A stretch of 35,511 nucleotides of DNA from Bacillus sp. MYb209 (GTDB taxonomy: Bacteria; Bacillota; Bacilli; Bacillales; Bacillaceae_G), in the NCBI RefSeq assembly GCF_002975175.1, contig NZ_PCNZ01000032.1, positions 1 through 35,511 of the forward strand, written 5' to 3'. The translations under genes were made by a program, and so were the position numbers. The notes beneath the pieces are model-generated. The model had not been told where the DNA came from and made no database searches. It saw only the letters and a program-made list of their open reading frames with translations. Positions within the stretch are counted from its first letter, which is position 1; every line of letters begins with the position of its first letter. Positions 9,601 to 22,000 of the stretch are shown here, one piece after another.

Positions 9601-12600
9601 TTTCTTTGAACGGGGTGGGCATTCACTACTCGCTACTCAAATCGTCTCTCGATTACAAGAGTTGTTCCAGGTTAAAATCCCGCTACGTGAACTTTTCAAG
9701 CACGATACAGTGGAAGCATTAGCGAAACGAGTAGATCAGTTGCGCAAAGAAGATAAAAAACGAGAAGTTCCACACCTTGTACCTATGACACGGGAAGGAT
9801 CTATTCCACTTTCCTATGCACAGAAACGCCTATGGTTTATTGATCAATTAATGCCAAATAGTGCGATGTACAATATTCATGCAGCGTGTCGCTTAACAGG
9901 AAAGTGGTCAATTGAAGCATTGGAGGCCGGATGGAATCAGTTGTTGGAACGTCATGAATCATTACGGACGATAATTCTAGAACAAGAGGGTGAACCTTTT
10001 CAACAGGTTCAATCTCATGTATTCAGACATATCCCTCAAACAGATTTAACAGACCTTTCTTTGGAAGATAGGGAAAGGGAAATGAAACGGCTCATTCAAA
10101 ACGAAGCGGAGGAACCATTTCATTTGGGACAAGGTCCTCTGATTCGAACGCGAATATTGAAAGTGGACAGGGAAGAATGGGTTCTCCTTTGTACGATGCA
10201 TCATATTATTTCAGATGGGTGGTCAATGGGAATCTTACTTGAAGAATGGATGGCTTTTTATGAAGGAGCACTAAGCGGAAAACCGGCGGAATTAAAGGAG
10301 TTATCTATTCAATATGCAGACTTTGTCATGTGGCAGAAGGAATGGCAAAAAGAAGAGAATGTGGATCAGCACCTCCAATATTGGAAGGAAGAATTGTCTG
10401 GGGAGCTACCGGTTTTACAATTACCGATGGATCGTCCTCGACCTGCGGTTCAAACCCACCGTGGTGCAAGTCAGTCCTTAATGGTGGAGAATTCTCTACA
10501 GGAAAAGCTCAAAGATTTAAGTCTGCAAGAAGGGTCTACCTTATTTATGACCTTGATGGCGGCGTATCAAAGCTTCCTTTCTCGTTATACAGGACAAGAC
10601 GACATCTTGGTTGGGAGCCCAATCGCAAACCGGAATGTTAAAGAGATTGAAGGATTAATAGGTTTCTTTGCAAATACGTTGGTTTATCGAGCTGATTTTA
10701 GTGAAAATCCGACGTTCCAGGAACTTTTGTCACAGATACGAAAAAAAGCACTAAAAGCATACGAGTATCAGGACATTCCATTTGAGAAAGTAGTAGAATC
10801 CGTAAAACCGGAACGGAATACAAGTCATTCGCCGATTTTTCAAACCATGTTTACTTTACAGAATACGAAACAAGAATTTCCTCAGTTATCTGAAAGAAAC
10901 ATGGAGCTCATGGAAAGTCATACTTCCGTTGCAAAATTTGATTTAAGTTTATTTGCTTCGGAGACGGAAGAAGGGTTATTGCTAACTTTTGAATATAATA
11001 CTGATTTGTTTAATGATACAACCATTGAACGTATGGCAGGCCATTTTGAACATTGGTTATATCAAATTGTATCTCATCCAAAAGATTTACTATCGGAACT
11101 GAATATGTTATCGAAAGTAGAATATAAGCAATTACTAGAGGAATGGAATGAAACAGGTGTCGTGGATATACGTGAAAGTACGATTCATAAACTGTTTGAA
11201 GAACAAGTAGAGAAAACGCCAGAAGCAATTGCGGTAGTGTGCGAAGATAAAGAACTAACATATCGAGAATTGAGCGAACGCTCGAATCAGCTGGCACATT
11301 ATCTACAGAAACAGGGTGTGGGATGCGAATCATTGGTTGGGATTTGCGTTACACGTTCATCCGAGATGATTGTCGGCCTCTTAGGAATCATGAAGGCAGG
11401 AGGAGCGTATGTTCCAATTGATCCGGCGTATCCGGAAAGTCGACTGCAATATGTTTTAGCGGATGCTCATATAAAGGTACTGGTGACACAAGAAAAGTTA
11501 CAGCAAAAAATGGTTTTACCTAAATCCGTTGACATCATTTGCATTGATTGTGATCGATCAGAAATTGAACAGGAAGTAACTACGTTGTGTACGAGTGAAG
11601 TGACGAGCAATGACTTAGCTTATATCATCTATACTTCAGGGTCCACTGGAAATCCTAAGGGAGTAATGATTGAGCACCGGAATACAGTAACTATGATTCA
11701 TTGGGCGCATCAAACTTATTCCAGAAAGGCTTTAGCAGGAGTGTTAGCTTCAACTTCGTTATCCTTTGATCTATCGGTTTTTGAAGTGTTTGTTCCCTTG
11801 ACGATGGGTGGTAAGGTGATTGTCGCTGAAAATGCTCTACAACTAGACAAGCTGTCTACAGAGGGTGTGACTTTGGTCAATACTGTGCCATCAGCAGCGA
11901 AGGAACTGGTTCGAGCAAAAACAATTCCTTCTTCGGTAAAGGTGATGAATTTGGCTGGAGAACCATTACCATATTCACTTGTTCAAGATTTATACGAGAG
12001 AAGTACGATTGAGATGGTGTACAACCTATATGGACCGTCCGAAGATACTACGTATTCCACATATATGGAATTAGAAAAGGGTGTCATGTATAGGGTACCA
12101 CCAATTGGTAAACCAGTCTTCAATGCAGAAGTATATGTACTGAGTGCTGAACAAAAAATGGTTCCAATTGGTGTAGTTGGTGAGCTTTACATTGGTGGAT
12201 CAGGATTAGCACGTGGATACTTAAACCGTCCTGACTTAACGCAAGATCGTTTTATACCGCATCCGTTTAAAGAAGGAGAGCGAGTATACCGGACTGGAGA
12301 CCTAGTAAGGTATCTGCCAGATGGAAATTTGGAGTATCTTGGCCGAATCGATCATCAGGTAAAAATTCGTGGGTTCCGGATTGAACTAGGAGAAATTGAA
12401 GCGACATTGCAAAAGCATACATTAGTTAACGAAGTTCTTGTGATGGTGCGGGAAGATTATCTTGGTGATCCACGTTTGATTGCCTATGTTGTGGGAGATG
12501 GGGATGCTCATAAGTGGCGTGATTATCTCAAGGACCAGCTACCAAATTACATGATTCCAGCCTATTTTGTCGGATTGAATGCATTTCCACTCACTCCAAA

Positions 12601-13084
12601 TGGAAAGATTGATAGGAAGGCCTTACCAGTACCAGAGAGACAGGAGATAGTGAGTGGTTATATTGCTCCCCGTACACCTACGGAAAAAACAATCGTTTCA
12701 ATATGGCATCAAGTTTTAGGTGTAGAAAATATTGGAGTGCAGGATTCGTTTTTTGAAATAGGTGGGCATTCATTACTTGCTACACAAGCCGTTTCCAATC
12801 TTAAAGAAGCTTTTGGAATTGCGTTACCATTGCATGATTTATTTACGTTTCATACGGTGCAGGAATTGGCAGAACGGATTAATCAATTGCTCTATAGCGA
12901 AAATAAAGAAATGCAGAATGATAGTAAGGAGAATGTAAGTCTTCAAGACTATATTCAAAAAGAAGCAGAAGTGAGTAATGATGAAGAATTACTTGAACTT
13001 CTTAAGCAATTGGAAGAGTTATCAGAAGAAGAAGCACAAGGGATATTCGAGAGTAATTTGGTTGAGGAAGGGGTAAAAAAATGA
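6614..13084 (+). CDS. krsB: NRPS, two modules C-A(Gly-like)-T-C-A(Ala)-T
   Basis: A 2156-residue dimodular synthetase. Module 2: condensation domain (HHILLDG at 144-150) of the type that follows an epimerase, adenylation from 462 (YTSGSTG at 611, D657/W661, K949), carrier Ser1004. Module 3: condensation (HHIISDG at 1196), adenylation from about 1523 (YTSGSTG at 1673, D1719/F1723, K1998), carrier Ser2053. The module 3 code DLFNNALTYK is the usual alanine code. The module 2 code DVWQFGFIYK is not a textbook code; Gln278, Gly301, Ile330 and an aromatic 331 resemble glycine codes (DILQLGLIWK), and kurstakin has Gly here. The N-terminus IIDIYGLSPLQKGI resembles a COM acceptor for KrsA, and the acidic C-terminal helix (EELLELLKQLEELSEEEA) is probably the docking segment for KrsC. 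It starts 2 nt after krsA and overlaps krsC by 4 nt (ATGA). No epimerase follows Ala. Confidence 0.88.
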   Translation: MGDIIDIYGLSPLQKGILFHTLYDQDDEHSFSYIVQVGFLLGGQLDVATFEKAWEHVIHRHEVLRSVFVWEEVEKPLQAVYQRLPFTIHQEDWSAHSHEEREKKLQQFLTADRRKGFLLDEAPLMRVTAIKEAEEETRIIWTHHHILLDGWSVSLVFSEVMEVYLKMIKGEFLNLTKSLPYKKYIQWINKQDQSQAEEFWTEELKGFYAPTPLTMERKDQGQEKGYGECVYQVSEELTENLQEWVRNSRLTLNTLVQGAWAYLMSRYSGESDIVFGVTSSGRPTDLIGAENMVGLFINTLPTRIRLTDDTSVVDWLRKIQMKEMERRQYEYNSLVDIQGWSEVPRNSSLFHTLYVFENYPIQGERNDDLRLLDVKSAEQTNYPLTLIVMPGKKITLKLMYDRSYFNEETINRIQGHLLQILIQMTKSLDSKLFEITHLTMEEQTQLLEEWNNTQVKYSSENMIQTVFEKQVKKTPEAIAVIYKNEQITYKELDERANQLAHYLQKRGVGSESLVGVYMERSTQMMIALLGILKSGGAYVPLDPTYPESRLRYILEDSSIEVLVTQEKLKNLGISEQIETICMNQDCTEIEKEESTACTSSVTGRSLAYVMYTSGSTGNPKGVMIEHHSVINYLEWMQHQYPLSEKDVILQKTPFSFDVSVWELFWGISVGACVSFLPPGGEKDPSIIAEVIEKHQVTIVQFVPSMLSVFLDYFTHIELEIKCSSVRHVFSGGEELSSGLVRRFQQQWNQSGQVKLTNFYGPTEATIYVNAFDCQPNQEFVSIGHPIQNTQLYVLDQNQRLQSIEIEGELYIGGACLARGYLNRPNLTAERFVPHPFQLGERLYRTGDSVKYLTDGNLEFIGRMDHQVKMRGLRIELGEIEATLEKCSFIKEAVVLVREDRPGDQRLVAYVISDGNIQKWREHLQNQLPNYMIPAHIVELEQFPLTPNGKINRKAFPAPDEQPIGDFNVLPRTPSEELIASVWSQVLGTENIGVQDSFFERGGHSLLATQIVSRLQELFQVKIPLRELFKHDTVEALAKRVDQLRKEDKKREVPHLVPMTREGSIPLSYAQKRLWFIDQLMPNSAMYNIHAACRLTGKWSIEALEAGWNQLLERHESLRTIILEQEGEPFQQVQSHVFRHIPQTDLTDLSLEDREREMKRLIQNEAEEPFHLGQGPLIRTRILKVDREEWVLLCTMHHIISDGWSMGILLEEWMAFYEGALSGKPAELKELSIQYADFVMWQKEWQKEENVDQHLQYWKEELSGELPVLQLPMDRPRPAVQTHRGASQSLMVENSLQEKLKDLSLQEGSTLFMTLMAAYQSFLSRYTGQDDILVGSPIANRNVKEIEGLIGFFANTLVYRADFSENPTFQELLSQIRKKALKAYEYQDIPFEKVVESVKPERNTSHSPIFQTMFTLQNTKQEFPQLSERNMELMESHTSVAKFDLSLFASETEEGLLLTFEYNTDLFNDTTIERMAGHFEHWLYQIVSHPKDLLSELNMLSKVEYKQLLEEWNETGVVDIRESTIHKLFEEQVEKTPEAIAVVCEDKELTYRELSERSNQLAHYLQKQGVGCESLVGICVTRSSEMIVGLLGIMKAGGAYVPIDPAYPESRLQYVLADAHIKVLVTQEKLQQKMVLPKSVDIICIDCDRSEIEQEVTTLCTSEVTSNDLAYIIYTSGSTGNPKGVMIEHRNTVTMIHWAHQTYSRKALAGVLASTSLSFDLSVFEVFVPLTMGGKVIVAENALQLDKLSTEGVTLVNTVPSAAKELVRAKTIPSSVKVMNLAGEPLPYSLVQDLYERSTIEMVYNLYGPSEDTTYSTYMELEKGVMYRVPPIGKPVFNAEVYVLSAEQKMVPIGVVGELYIGGSGLARGYLNRPDLTQDRFIPHPFKEGERVYRTGDLVRYLPDGNLEYLGRIDHQVKIRGFRIELGEIEATLQKHTLVNEVLVMVREDYLGDPRLIAYVVGDGDAHKWRDYLKDQLPNYMIPAYFVGLNAFPLTPNGKIDRKALPVPERQEIVSGYIAPRTPTEKTIVSIWHQVLGVENIGVQDSFFEIGGHSLLATQAVSNLKEAFGIALPLHDLFTFHTVQELAERINQLLYSENKEMQNDSKENVSLQDYIQKEAEVSNDEELLELLKQLEELSEEEAQGIFESNLVEEGVKK

Positions 13085-16000
13085 AAAGTGATTTACTTGC
13101 AAAACTGAGTTCACTTTCTCCTGAGAAGAGAGCTTGGCTTCAGAAGCAAATGCAAAAAAAGGAGAATAAAGAAGCACTCCCGTTGTCTTATGCACAACAA
13201 CGTTTGTGGTTTATGGACAGATTTAACCCAAACAGTTCTTTATATAATATTCCAACAGTATGGCGTCTAAAAGGAAATTGGATTCCTGAAGCATTAGAAA
13301 AGGGATTCAATCGACTCATTGAACGTCATGAATCATTACGAACCGTTTTTAAAGAAGCAGGAGAACAACCTGTACAACATATTGTCGAATTCCTTCCTAG
13401 AACATTACCTGTAAGGGATTACTCTCACCTTCCTCTAGAAGTAAAAGAAAAAGAGGTAGATAGTTTAATTGTGAGAGAAGCACAAGAACCATTTGATTTA
13501 ATGAATGGCCCTTTAATTCGTAATCAGCTTGTTCAATTAGGAAAAGATGAATGGTTATTACTGTGTACGATGCATCATATTATTTCTGATGCTTGGTCCA
13601 TCGGTATATTCATGAATGAATTACTTGCTTTCTATGAAGAAGAAACGGGCGGGAGTCCTGCTAAATTAAGTTCACTATCAATTCAATATGCAGACTTTGC
13701 GAAGTGGCAAAAGGAGTGGTTGCAAGGTGATGTGCTAAATCGTCAACTCGCGTATTGGCAAGAAGAATTGTCTGGGGAGCTTCCTATGTTACAACTGCCA
13801 GTGGACCGACCTCGACCGGTTACGCAAACTTACGCTGGGGATACGCATCACGTGATTTTTCCTTATAAATTACTCAGTCAATTGAAGGATATAAGTCGAC
13901 AAGAAGGGTCTACCTTATTTATGACTTTAATGGCTGCATACCAGAGCTTTCTTGCCCGTTATACGGGGCAAAAAGATATTTTCGTCGGAAGCCCGATTGC
14001 AAATCGGAATCATAAGGGAGTAGAAGGATTAATCGGTTTCTTTGTTAATACGTTAGTTTATCGAGCGGATTTGAGTGGAACCCCTACCTTTCGGGAGATT
14101 TTGTTCCAAACAAAGAAAAAAGCGTTAAAAGCGTACGAATATCAAGATATACCGTTTGAAAAAGTGGTAGAAGCCGTGCAACCTGAGCGAAGTATGAGTC
14201 ATTCGCCTATCTTCCAGACCATGTTTACACTACAGAATATAAAACAAGAACGACTAAATCTGCCTGGTAGAAGTATCGAAATGGTAGAAAGTAATATGTC
14301 TATTGCGAAATTTGATTTGAGCTTAACTGCATACGAAGTGGAAGAAGGTCTATTTGTCTCTTTTGAATACAACACAGATTTATTTGATAGTAGTACCATT
14401 GCACGTATGGCAGGACATTTTGAGAACTGGTTAAATGAAATCGCGTATCATCCAGATGAATCATATACAAAGCTGTCAATGTTATCGAACACAGAGCAGA
14501 AACAGCTCCTAGAAGAATGGAATGACACTGAGGTAGTTTATGGTCATGAATGTATGATTCATGAGCTGTTTGAGCAGCAAGTTGCACGTACACCTGATGC
14601 GGTAGCGGTAGATTATGAAGGTGGAAAGCTAACGTATCAAGAACTCAATGAAAAATCGAACCAATTGGCACATTATCTACAAAAACGGGGTATAGGACCT
14701 GAATCATTGGTCGGTATATGTGTTGAACGTTCTCCTGATATGATTATTGGTCTCTTTGGGATTTTGAAAGCAGGTGGGGCTTATGTCCCACTGGACCCAA
14801 GTTATCCCGAAAACCGTCTGAGATACATTTTAGAAAACTCACAAATTCAAGTGCTGTTAACAAAAGAGGCACTACAGGACTGGTTACCTAAAGATATCCA
14901 AGCAATTTGTTTAGACCGGGATCAAGTAATGATTTCTAAAGAAAGTAATTTGGCTCCGGTGAGTGGAGTGACAGCAAATAACTTAGCATATATCATATAC
15001 ACTTCGGGTTCGACGGGAAATCCGAAGGGAGTAATGATTGAACATCACTCGGTCATCAACCGCCTACAGTGGATGCAGAAAAAATATCCATTATCTGAGG
15101 AGGATGCAATCCTACAAAAGACACCGTTTTCGTTTGATGTTTCTGTCTGGGAGTTATTTTGGTGGTCATTTGTAGGAGCACGTGTTTGTTTACTTCCACC
15201 CGGAGGTGAGAAAGATCCTGCGGTGATTGAGGAGTATATCGAACGATATCGTGTGACCACAATGCACTTTGTTCCGTCGATGTTATCTACTTTCTTGGAT
15301 TACATGGAACAATATAAATCGGAAAGGGATGTATCGTCTTTAAGTCAGGTTTTTACTAGTGGAGAAGCATTAAACACTGAACAGGTTCGCCGGTTTAAGG
15401 AGGTATTTTACAATGTTCAGCAAACAAAGTTAATTAACTTGTATGGCCCTACCGAAGCGACTGTCGATGTGACTTATTATGATTGTGATTTAGAAAAAGA
15501 ACCAATGCTTATTCCAATTGGTCGTCCAATTGATAATACAGAGTTGTATGTGTTGGATCAACATCAAAAGGTGGTACCGATTGGTGTGGCGGGGGAACTT
15601 TACCTTGGCGGTGTAGGTTTGGCACGTGGCTACTTCAATCGACCAGAGTTAACTAACGAACGTTTTATTCCGCACCCCTTTAAGGAAGGGGAGCGATTAT
15701 ATCGAACGGGTGACCTGGTGAGGTATATGAATGACCGTAACTTGGAGTATATCGGTAGAATAGATAACCAAGTGAAAATCAGAGGATTCCGAATTGAACT
15801 GGGAGAGATTGAAGCAGCTTTACATGATCACTCATCTGTAAAAGAGGCTGTCGTGTTGGTGAAGGAAGATCGACCAGGAGATAAGCAGTTAGTAGCTTAT
15901 GTAGTGGGTGAAGGGGATACTGGAGAGTGGCGTGAACATCTTAAGAAGCAATTGCCACATTATATGGTTCCGGCATACTTCTTCCAAGTTGAAGGGATGC

Positions 16001-19000
16001 CACTCACTCCAAATGGTAAGGTGAATCGGAAAGCTTTATTGGAATTGGAGGCACAGTTCATAAGTGAAGATATTACTACTTCATCACGAACACCAGTAGA
16101 GGAGCTCATTGTTTCCGTATGGGGCCAAGTGTTAGGTATAAAAAATATAAGTGTTCAGGATTCTTTTTTTGAGATTGGTGGTCACTCGCTGCTAGCTACT
16201 CAAGTAGTTTCACGCTTGAAAGAAATCTTTCAAATCGAATTACCGGTACGTGAACTATTTGAGTATGCAACGGTGGAGTCACTGGCAAAGCGATTAGATC
16301 AGTTACGTAAAGGAGATAGAAAACGAGAGATTCCGCCACTAATGCCGATGGAACGAGGGGAAACTATTCCGCTCTCTTATGCCCAACAGCGCTTATGGTT
16401 TATCGATCAATTTACACCTAATAGCGCCCTTTACAATATGCCAATGGTATGCCGCCTTACAGGGAGTTGGCTACCTGAGGCATTGGAAAAGGGATGGAAT
16501 CAGCTCATAGAGCGTCATGAATCATTGCGGACGGTCTTTCATGAAGTGAACGGTCAGCCCGTGCAGCAAATTGAACCGTATGCTTTTAGCTCAATTCCGA
16601 AAATGGATTTAACTATGCTTTCTCCAAAAGACCGTGAAGCAGAAGTTAAACGTTTGATTCAACAAGAAACAGAAGTGCCATTTGATTTAGGCGAGGGCCC
16701 ACTGATCAGGACAAGTATTTTGCAAGTGGGAGAGGAAGAATGGATTCTCCTTTGTACTTTACATCATATCATTTCAGATGGATGGTCAATGGGAGTCCTA
16801 CTTGAAGAATGGATGGCATTCTATGAGAAAGCCACGGATGGAAAGATAGCAGAAATTGAACCATTACCGGTTCAATATGCCGACTTTGCTCAGTGGCAAA
16901 AAGGATGGCTGAAGGAGGAAGTGCTTGATCAACAACTCCAATATTGGAGGGAAGAATTGTCTGGGGAGCTTCCTGTACTCCAACTTCCTATGGATCGCCC
17001 GCGTCCCGCAATACAAACTCATCACGGGTCGACATACACCCTGGTTCTGCCAAGCACGCTACATGACAAATTGAATGAATTTAGTCGTCAAGAAGGGGCT
17101 ACACTCTTCATGACCCTGTTGGCTGCATATCAAAGTTTTCTATCACGTTATACGGGACAAGAAGATATTCTGGTCGGAAGTCCAATTGCTAATCGAAATT
17201 ACAGAGAAATTGAAGGATTAATTGGATTCTTCGTCAACACGTTGGTTTATCGGGCTAATCTGAGTGGTAGACCGACATTTCAGGATATTCTGTCTCAGGT
17301 TCGTCAAAAGGCATTGAGGGCATATGAATATCAAGATATCCCTTTTGAAAAAATAGTAGAAGTTGTACAACCAGAGCGGAGTACAAGTCATTCGCCAATC
17401 TTCCAGACTATGTTCATCTTGCAAAATATGAAACAAGAGTTCCCAGTATTACCTGGTAGAAGTATCGAAATGCTAGAAAGCCATAGTCCAATCGCAAAGT
17501 TTGATTTAAGTGTAATGGTAGCTGAGACAGAAGAAGGATTACTTTTTACTTTTGAATACAATAAGGATTTATTCAATGCTACAACTATTGAACGGATGGC
17601 AGGACACTTTGAGAGATGGCTACACGAAGTTTCTCATCACCCACAAAATCCGTTGCATAGTCTAAGCATGCTATCAGAACCTGAGCGTACTCTGTTATTA
17701 GAAACATGGAATGACACTGTAATGGAAATGTCCCCACAGGGTCTTATTTGCGACAGATTTGAAGAACAAGTAGCAAGGCGTCCTGATGTGATTGCAGTGG
17801 TAGATCAAACAAAAGAGTGGACTTACGGTGAACTGGATGCACAAGCAAATCAGTTGGCAAATGTTTTACAGCGAAAAGGAGTCGCTCCAGAATCAGTCGT
17901 GGGAGTTTACCTTCCGAGGTCGGCTGAGCTCATGGTGAGTTTACTGGGCATATTAAAAGCTGGTGGGGCTTATGTCGTCTTAGATCCGTTGTATCCAAAA
18001 TCAAGGTTACAATACATGATTGAAGATGCAGGAATTCAAATTGTAGTGACGGCGGAAGGACAAGAAGGCCTTTCCGAACAGGTCGAGATGGTGAGGTTAG
18101 AAGAATTAACAGTGGAAAGTGTAATCGCACCTACGCGACAGATAAATCCAGAGAACTTAGCTTATATCATCTATACCTCTGGTTCTACAGGAAAGCCAAA
18201 GGGTGTCATGGTTGAATATCGCTCATTAATGAATATGGTATCTTGGCATCAAAAAGTTTATCGTATTACAGCAGAGGATCGTGCGACTCAAATTGCGGGG
18301 ATTGCTTTTGATTCGGCTGTCCAGGAGATTTGGCCGTATTTAACCGCTGGTGCAGCACTCTACTTGTCAACAGAGGAATTGAGAATTAATCCAGAAGCAC
18401 TAAGAGACTGGCTCATTGATTCGCGAATAACAGCTAGTTTTGCACCTACGCCTATTCTGGAAAGACTTTTGAAATTATCTTGGCCAGAGAAGACCGATCT
18501 TCGTTTTATGATTACGGGCGGGGATCAATTAACGCAGTATCCATCTAAACATATTCCTTTTGCGGTAATTAATCAGTATGGTCCATCGGAAAATACCGTT
18601 GTTACAACGGATTGTTATGTACCTGTAGGAGTGACAACAGGTACGCCATCGATTGGTCGACCGATTGCGAATACAGAAGTTTATGTGTTAGATTCTCATC
18701 TTCAGCTAGTACCAATTGGTGTGATTGGAGATCTCTATATTGGAGGAAAAAGTCTTGCTCGCGGATATGCCAATCGTCTGGATCTCACAAAGGAAAAATT
18801 TATTCCACATCCATTCAAGTCAGGAGAACGTCTCTATTACACCGGAGACAAAGCAAGTTATCTTTCTGATGGTACTCTCCAGTTCCATGGTCGTATAGAT
18901 GACCAAGTGAAAATTCGTGGTTTCCGGATTGAATTGGGAGAAATTGAAGCAGTTTTGCAGGCACATTCTTCTGTGAAAGAAGCAGTTGTATTGGTACGAG

Positions 19001-22000
19001 AGGATGATCCAGGCGACAAGAGATTAATAGCTTATGTAGTTGGTGAAGGAAGTGTCGATGAATGGCGAGAGCATCTACAAACACATTTACCAAATTACAT
19101 GGTTCCAACAAACTTTATTGAGATGGAATTTTTACCACTTACACCGAATGGAAAACTTGATTTGAAGGCATTGCCTATACCTAGTGAACTATTTACTGAA
19201 AATACCGTTTACCCACGAACTCCGCTGGAAGAACTTATCGCTTCAGTGTGGAGTCAAGTGCTAGGAATAGGAAACATTGGTGTTCAGGATTCTTTCTTTG
19301 AGCTTGGTGGTCATTCTCTACTTGCTACACAAGTGGTCTCACGCTTACAAGAAGTCTTTCAAATCAAATTACCGGTACGCGAACTGTTCGAATATTCAAC
19401 GGTCGAGGCATTGTCGAAGCGAATGGATCAGTTACGTAAGGGAAGCGAAAAACGAGAAATTCCACCATTGATTCCGATGGAACGTGGAAATAACATTCCG
19501 CTTTCTTATGCTCAACAGCGCTTATGGTTTATTGATCAATTTGCACCTAATAGTGCACTTTATAATATGCCAATGGTATGCCGTCTTACAGGGAATTGGT
19601 TACCTGAAGCATTGGAGTTGGGATGGAATCAGTTGATAGAGCGCCATGAATCTTTGCGGACGGTATTTCATGAAGTGAACGGTCATCCTGCGCAGCAGGT
19701 TCAAGCGTATATTTCCCGTCCTCTCCCACAAATGGATTTAACTAAGCTTTCTCCAGGAGAGAGAGAAAGAGAGTTGGAACAATGGATTCAAACTGAAGTC
19801 GAATCCCCATTTGACTTAGAGAAAGGACCATTGTTCCGTGGACAAATCGTGAAAATTTCAGAAGAAGAATGGGTTCTTCTGTGTAATATGCATCATATTA
19901 TCTCGGATGGATGGTCGATGGAAATCTTACTCCAAGAATGGATGGCATTTTATGAGGAAGCGATTGGTGAAAAACCAGCAGAGCTTGTACCACTACCAGT
20001 TCAATATGCCGATTTTGCTCAATGGCAAAGGGAATGGTTGAAAGAGGAAGTACTAAATCAACAGCTGGCATATTGGAAGGAAGAATTGTCTGGTGATTTA
20101 CCGGTCTTAATGTTGCCGATGGATCGTCCGCGTCCTCCGGTGCAAACCCACCAAGGATTAACTCATAATGTATTGTTGTCACGTTCATTATTGGATAAAT
20201 TAAACGAATTTAGTCGTCAAGAAGGGGCTACGCTTTTCATGACCTTATTGGCATCGTATCAAAGTTTCCTTGCCCGTTATACAGGACAATCGGATATTAT
20301 TGTTGGCAGCCCGATTGCAAATCGAAATTATCGAGAGATTGAAGGATTGATTGGTTTCTTTGTTAACACGTTGGTTTATCGAGCTGATTTAAGTGGCGCA
20401 CCGGCATTTCAAGAGTTGTTGTCTCAAGTGCGGATAAAAGCATTGAAGGCATATGAGTACCAAGATGTCCCGTTTGAGAAAATTGTGGAGGTTATCCAAC
20501 CTGAACGAAGTACAAGTCATTCTCCGATTTTCCAAACCATGTTTACTTTGCAAAATACAGGACAGGAGCTACCACAGCTACATGGACGAAGTATAGAAGT
20601 AATGGAAAGCCACGCTTCAATCGCCAAATTTGATTTAAGTTTAACTGCCGCAGAAGTGGAAGAGGGCTTATTGCTTACTTTTGTTTATAGGACTGATTTG
20701 TTTGACAGTTTAACTATTGAATCCATGGCCGAAAATTTTGAAAACTGGTTGAATTTAATCGTGGAACATCCTGATAAATCATTAGCTAAGTTGCCGATAC
20801 TGTCAGGATTACAGCAAAAACAGTTGGAAGAGTGGAATAATAATGCTGTAGCATATCCACAGGAATGTGCGATTCATCAGCTGTTTGAAGAGCAAGTAAA
20901 TCGTACACCTGATGCGGTGGCAGTGGTAGATGAAAAACAGCAGTTAACGTATCGAGAGCTGAATGAGAAAGCAAACCAATTGGCCCATTATCTCCAGAAA
21001 TGTGGGATCGGGACCGAGTCGTTGGTTGGTCTCTGCTTCCAGCGTTCAGTTGAGATGATTGTCGGTCTCATGGGGATTTTGAAAGCTGGGGCAGCCTATG
21101 TCCCGTTGGATCCATCGTATCCAGAAAGTCGCCTACGATATATTCTGGAGGACACAGAGATTCAAGTATTGGTCACGACCGAAGCATTAGAAGGTTGGAT
21201 ACCTGAAGAAATCAAAGCAGTTTGTTTGGATCGGGATAAAGCGATGATTTCGCGAGAAAGCACCCTTTCACCAATATGTGAAGTGACAAGAGAAAACTTG
21301 GCGTATGTAATCTATACTTCGGGATCAACAGGGAATCCGAAGGGAGTTATGGTAGAGCATCACAATGTGATTCGTTTATTTAAATCAACGGAATGTTGGT
21401 ATCAGTTTGATGAAAAAGATACTTGGACGCTTTTCCATTCTTATGCGTTTGACTTCTCGGTATGGGAGATTTGGGGGGCATTACTCCATGGCGGTAGATT
21501 GATTGTTGTTCCTTACTGGATTAGTCGATCGCCCAAGGATTTCTATCAACTGTTAGTAAAGGAGAAGGTTACGGTTCTTAATCAGACACCATCCGCATTT
21601 CGACAATTGATACAAGTGTGTGAACAAGAAGATGAGAAGAAAGACTTGCATCTGCGCTATGTCATATTTGGTGGGGAAGCACTCGATCCTACCAGCTTGT
21701 TACCATGGTTTCAAAGGTATGGAGAGCAGGACCCACAGTTAATTAATATGTATGGAATTACAGAAACTACCGTTCATGTTACGTATTATCCAATTACTCA
21801 AGATGATGTGCAGTATGCTTCAAGAAGTAATATCGGAAAACGGATACCAGATTTAGAAGCGTATGTACTAGACGCTTGTCAACAACATGTGCCTATTGGC
21901 ATAGCTGGCGAACTATATATTGGTGGAGCAGGACTCGCACGTGGGTATTTAAACAGACCCGAATTGACTGCAGAACGTTTCATTCCTCATCCATTCAGTA

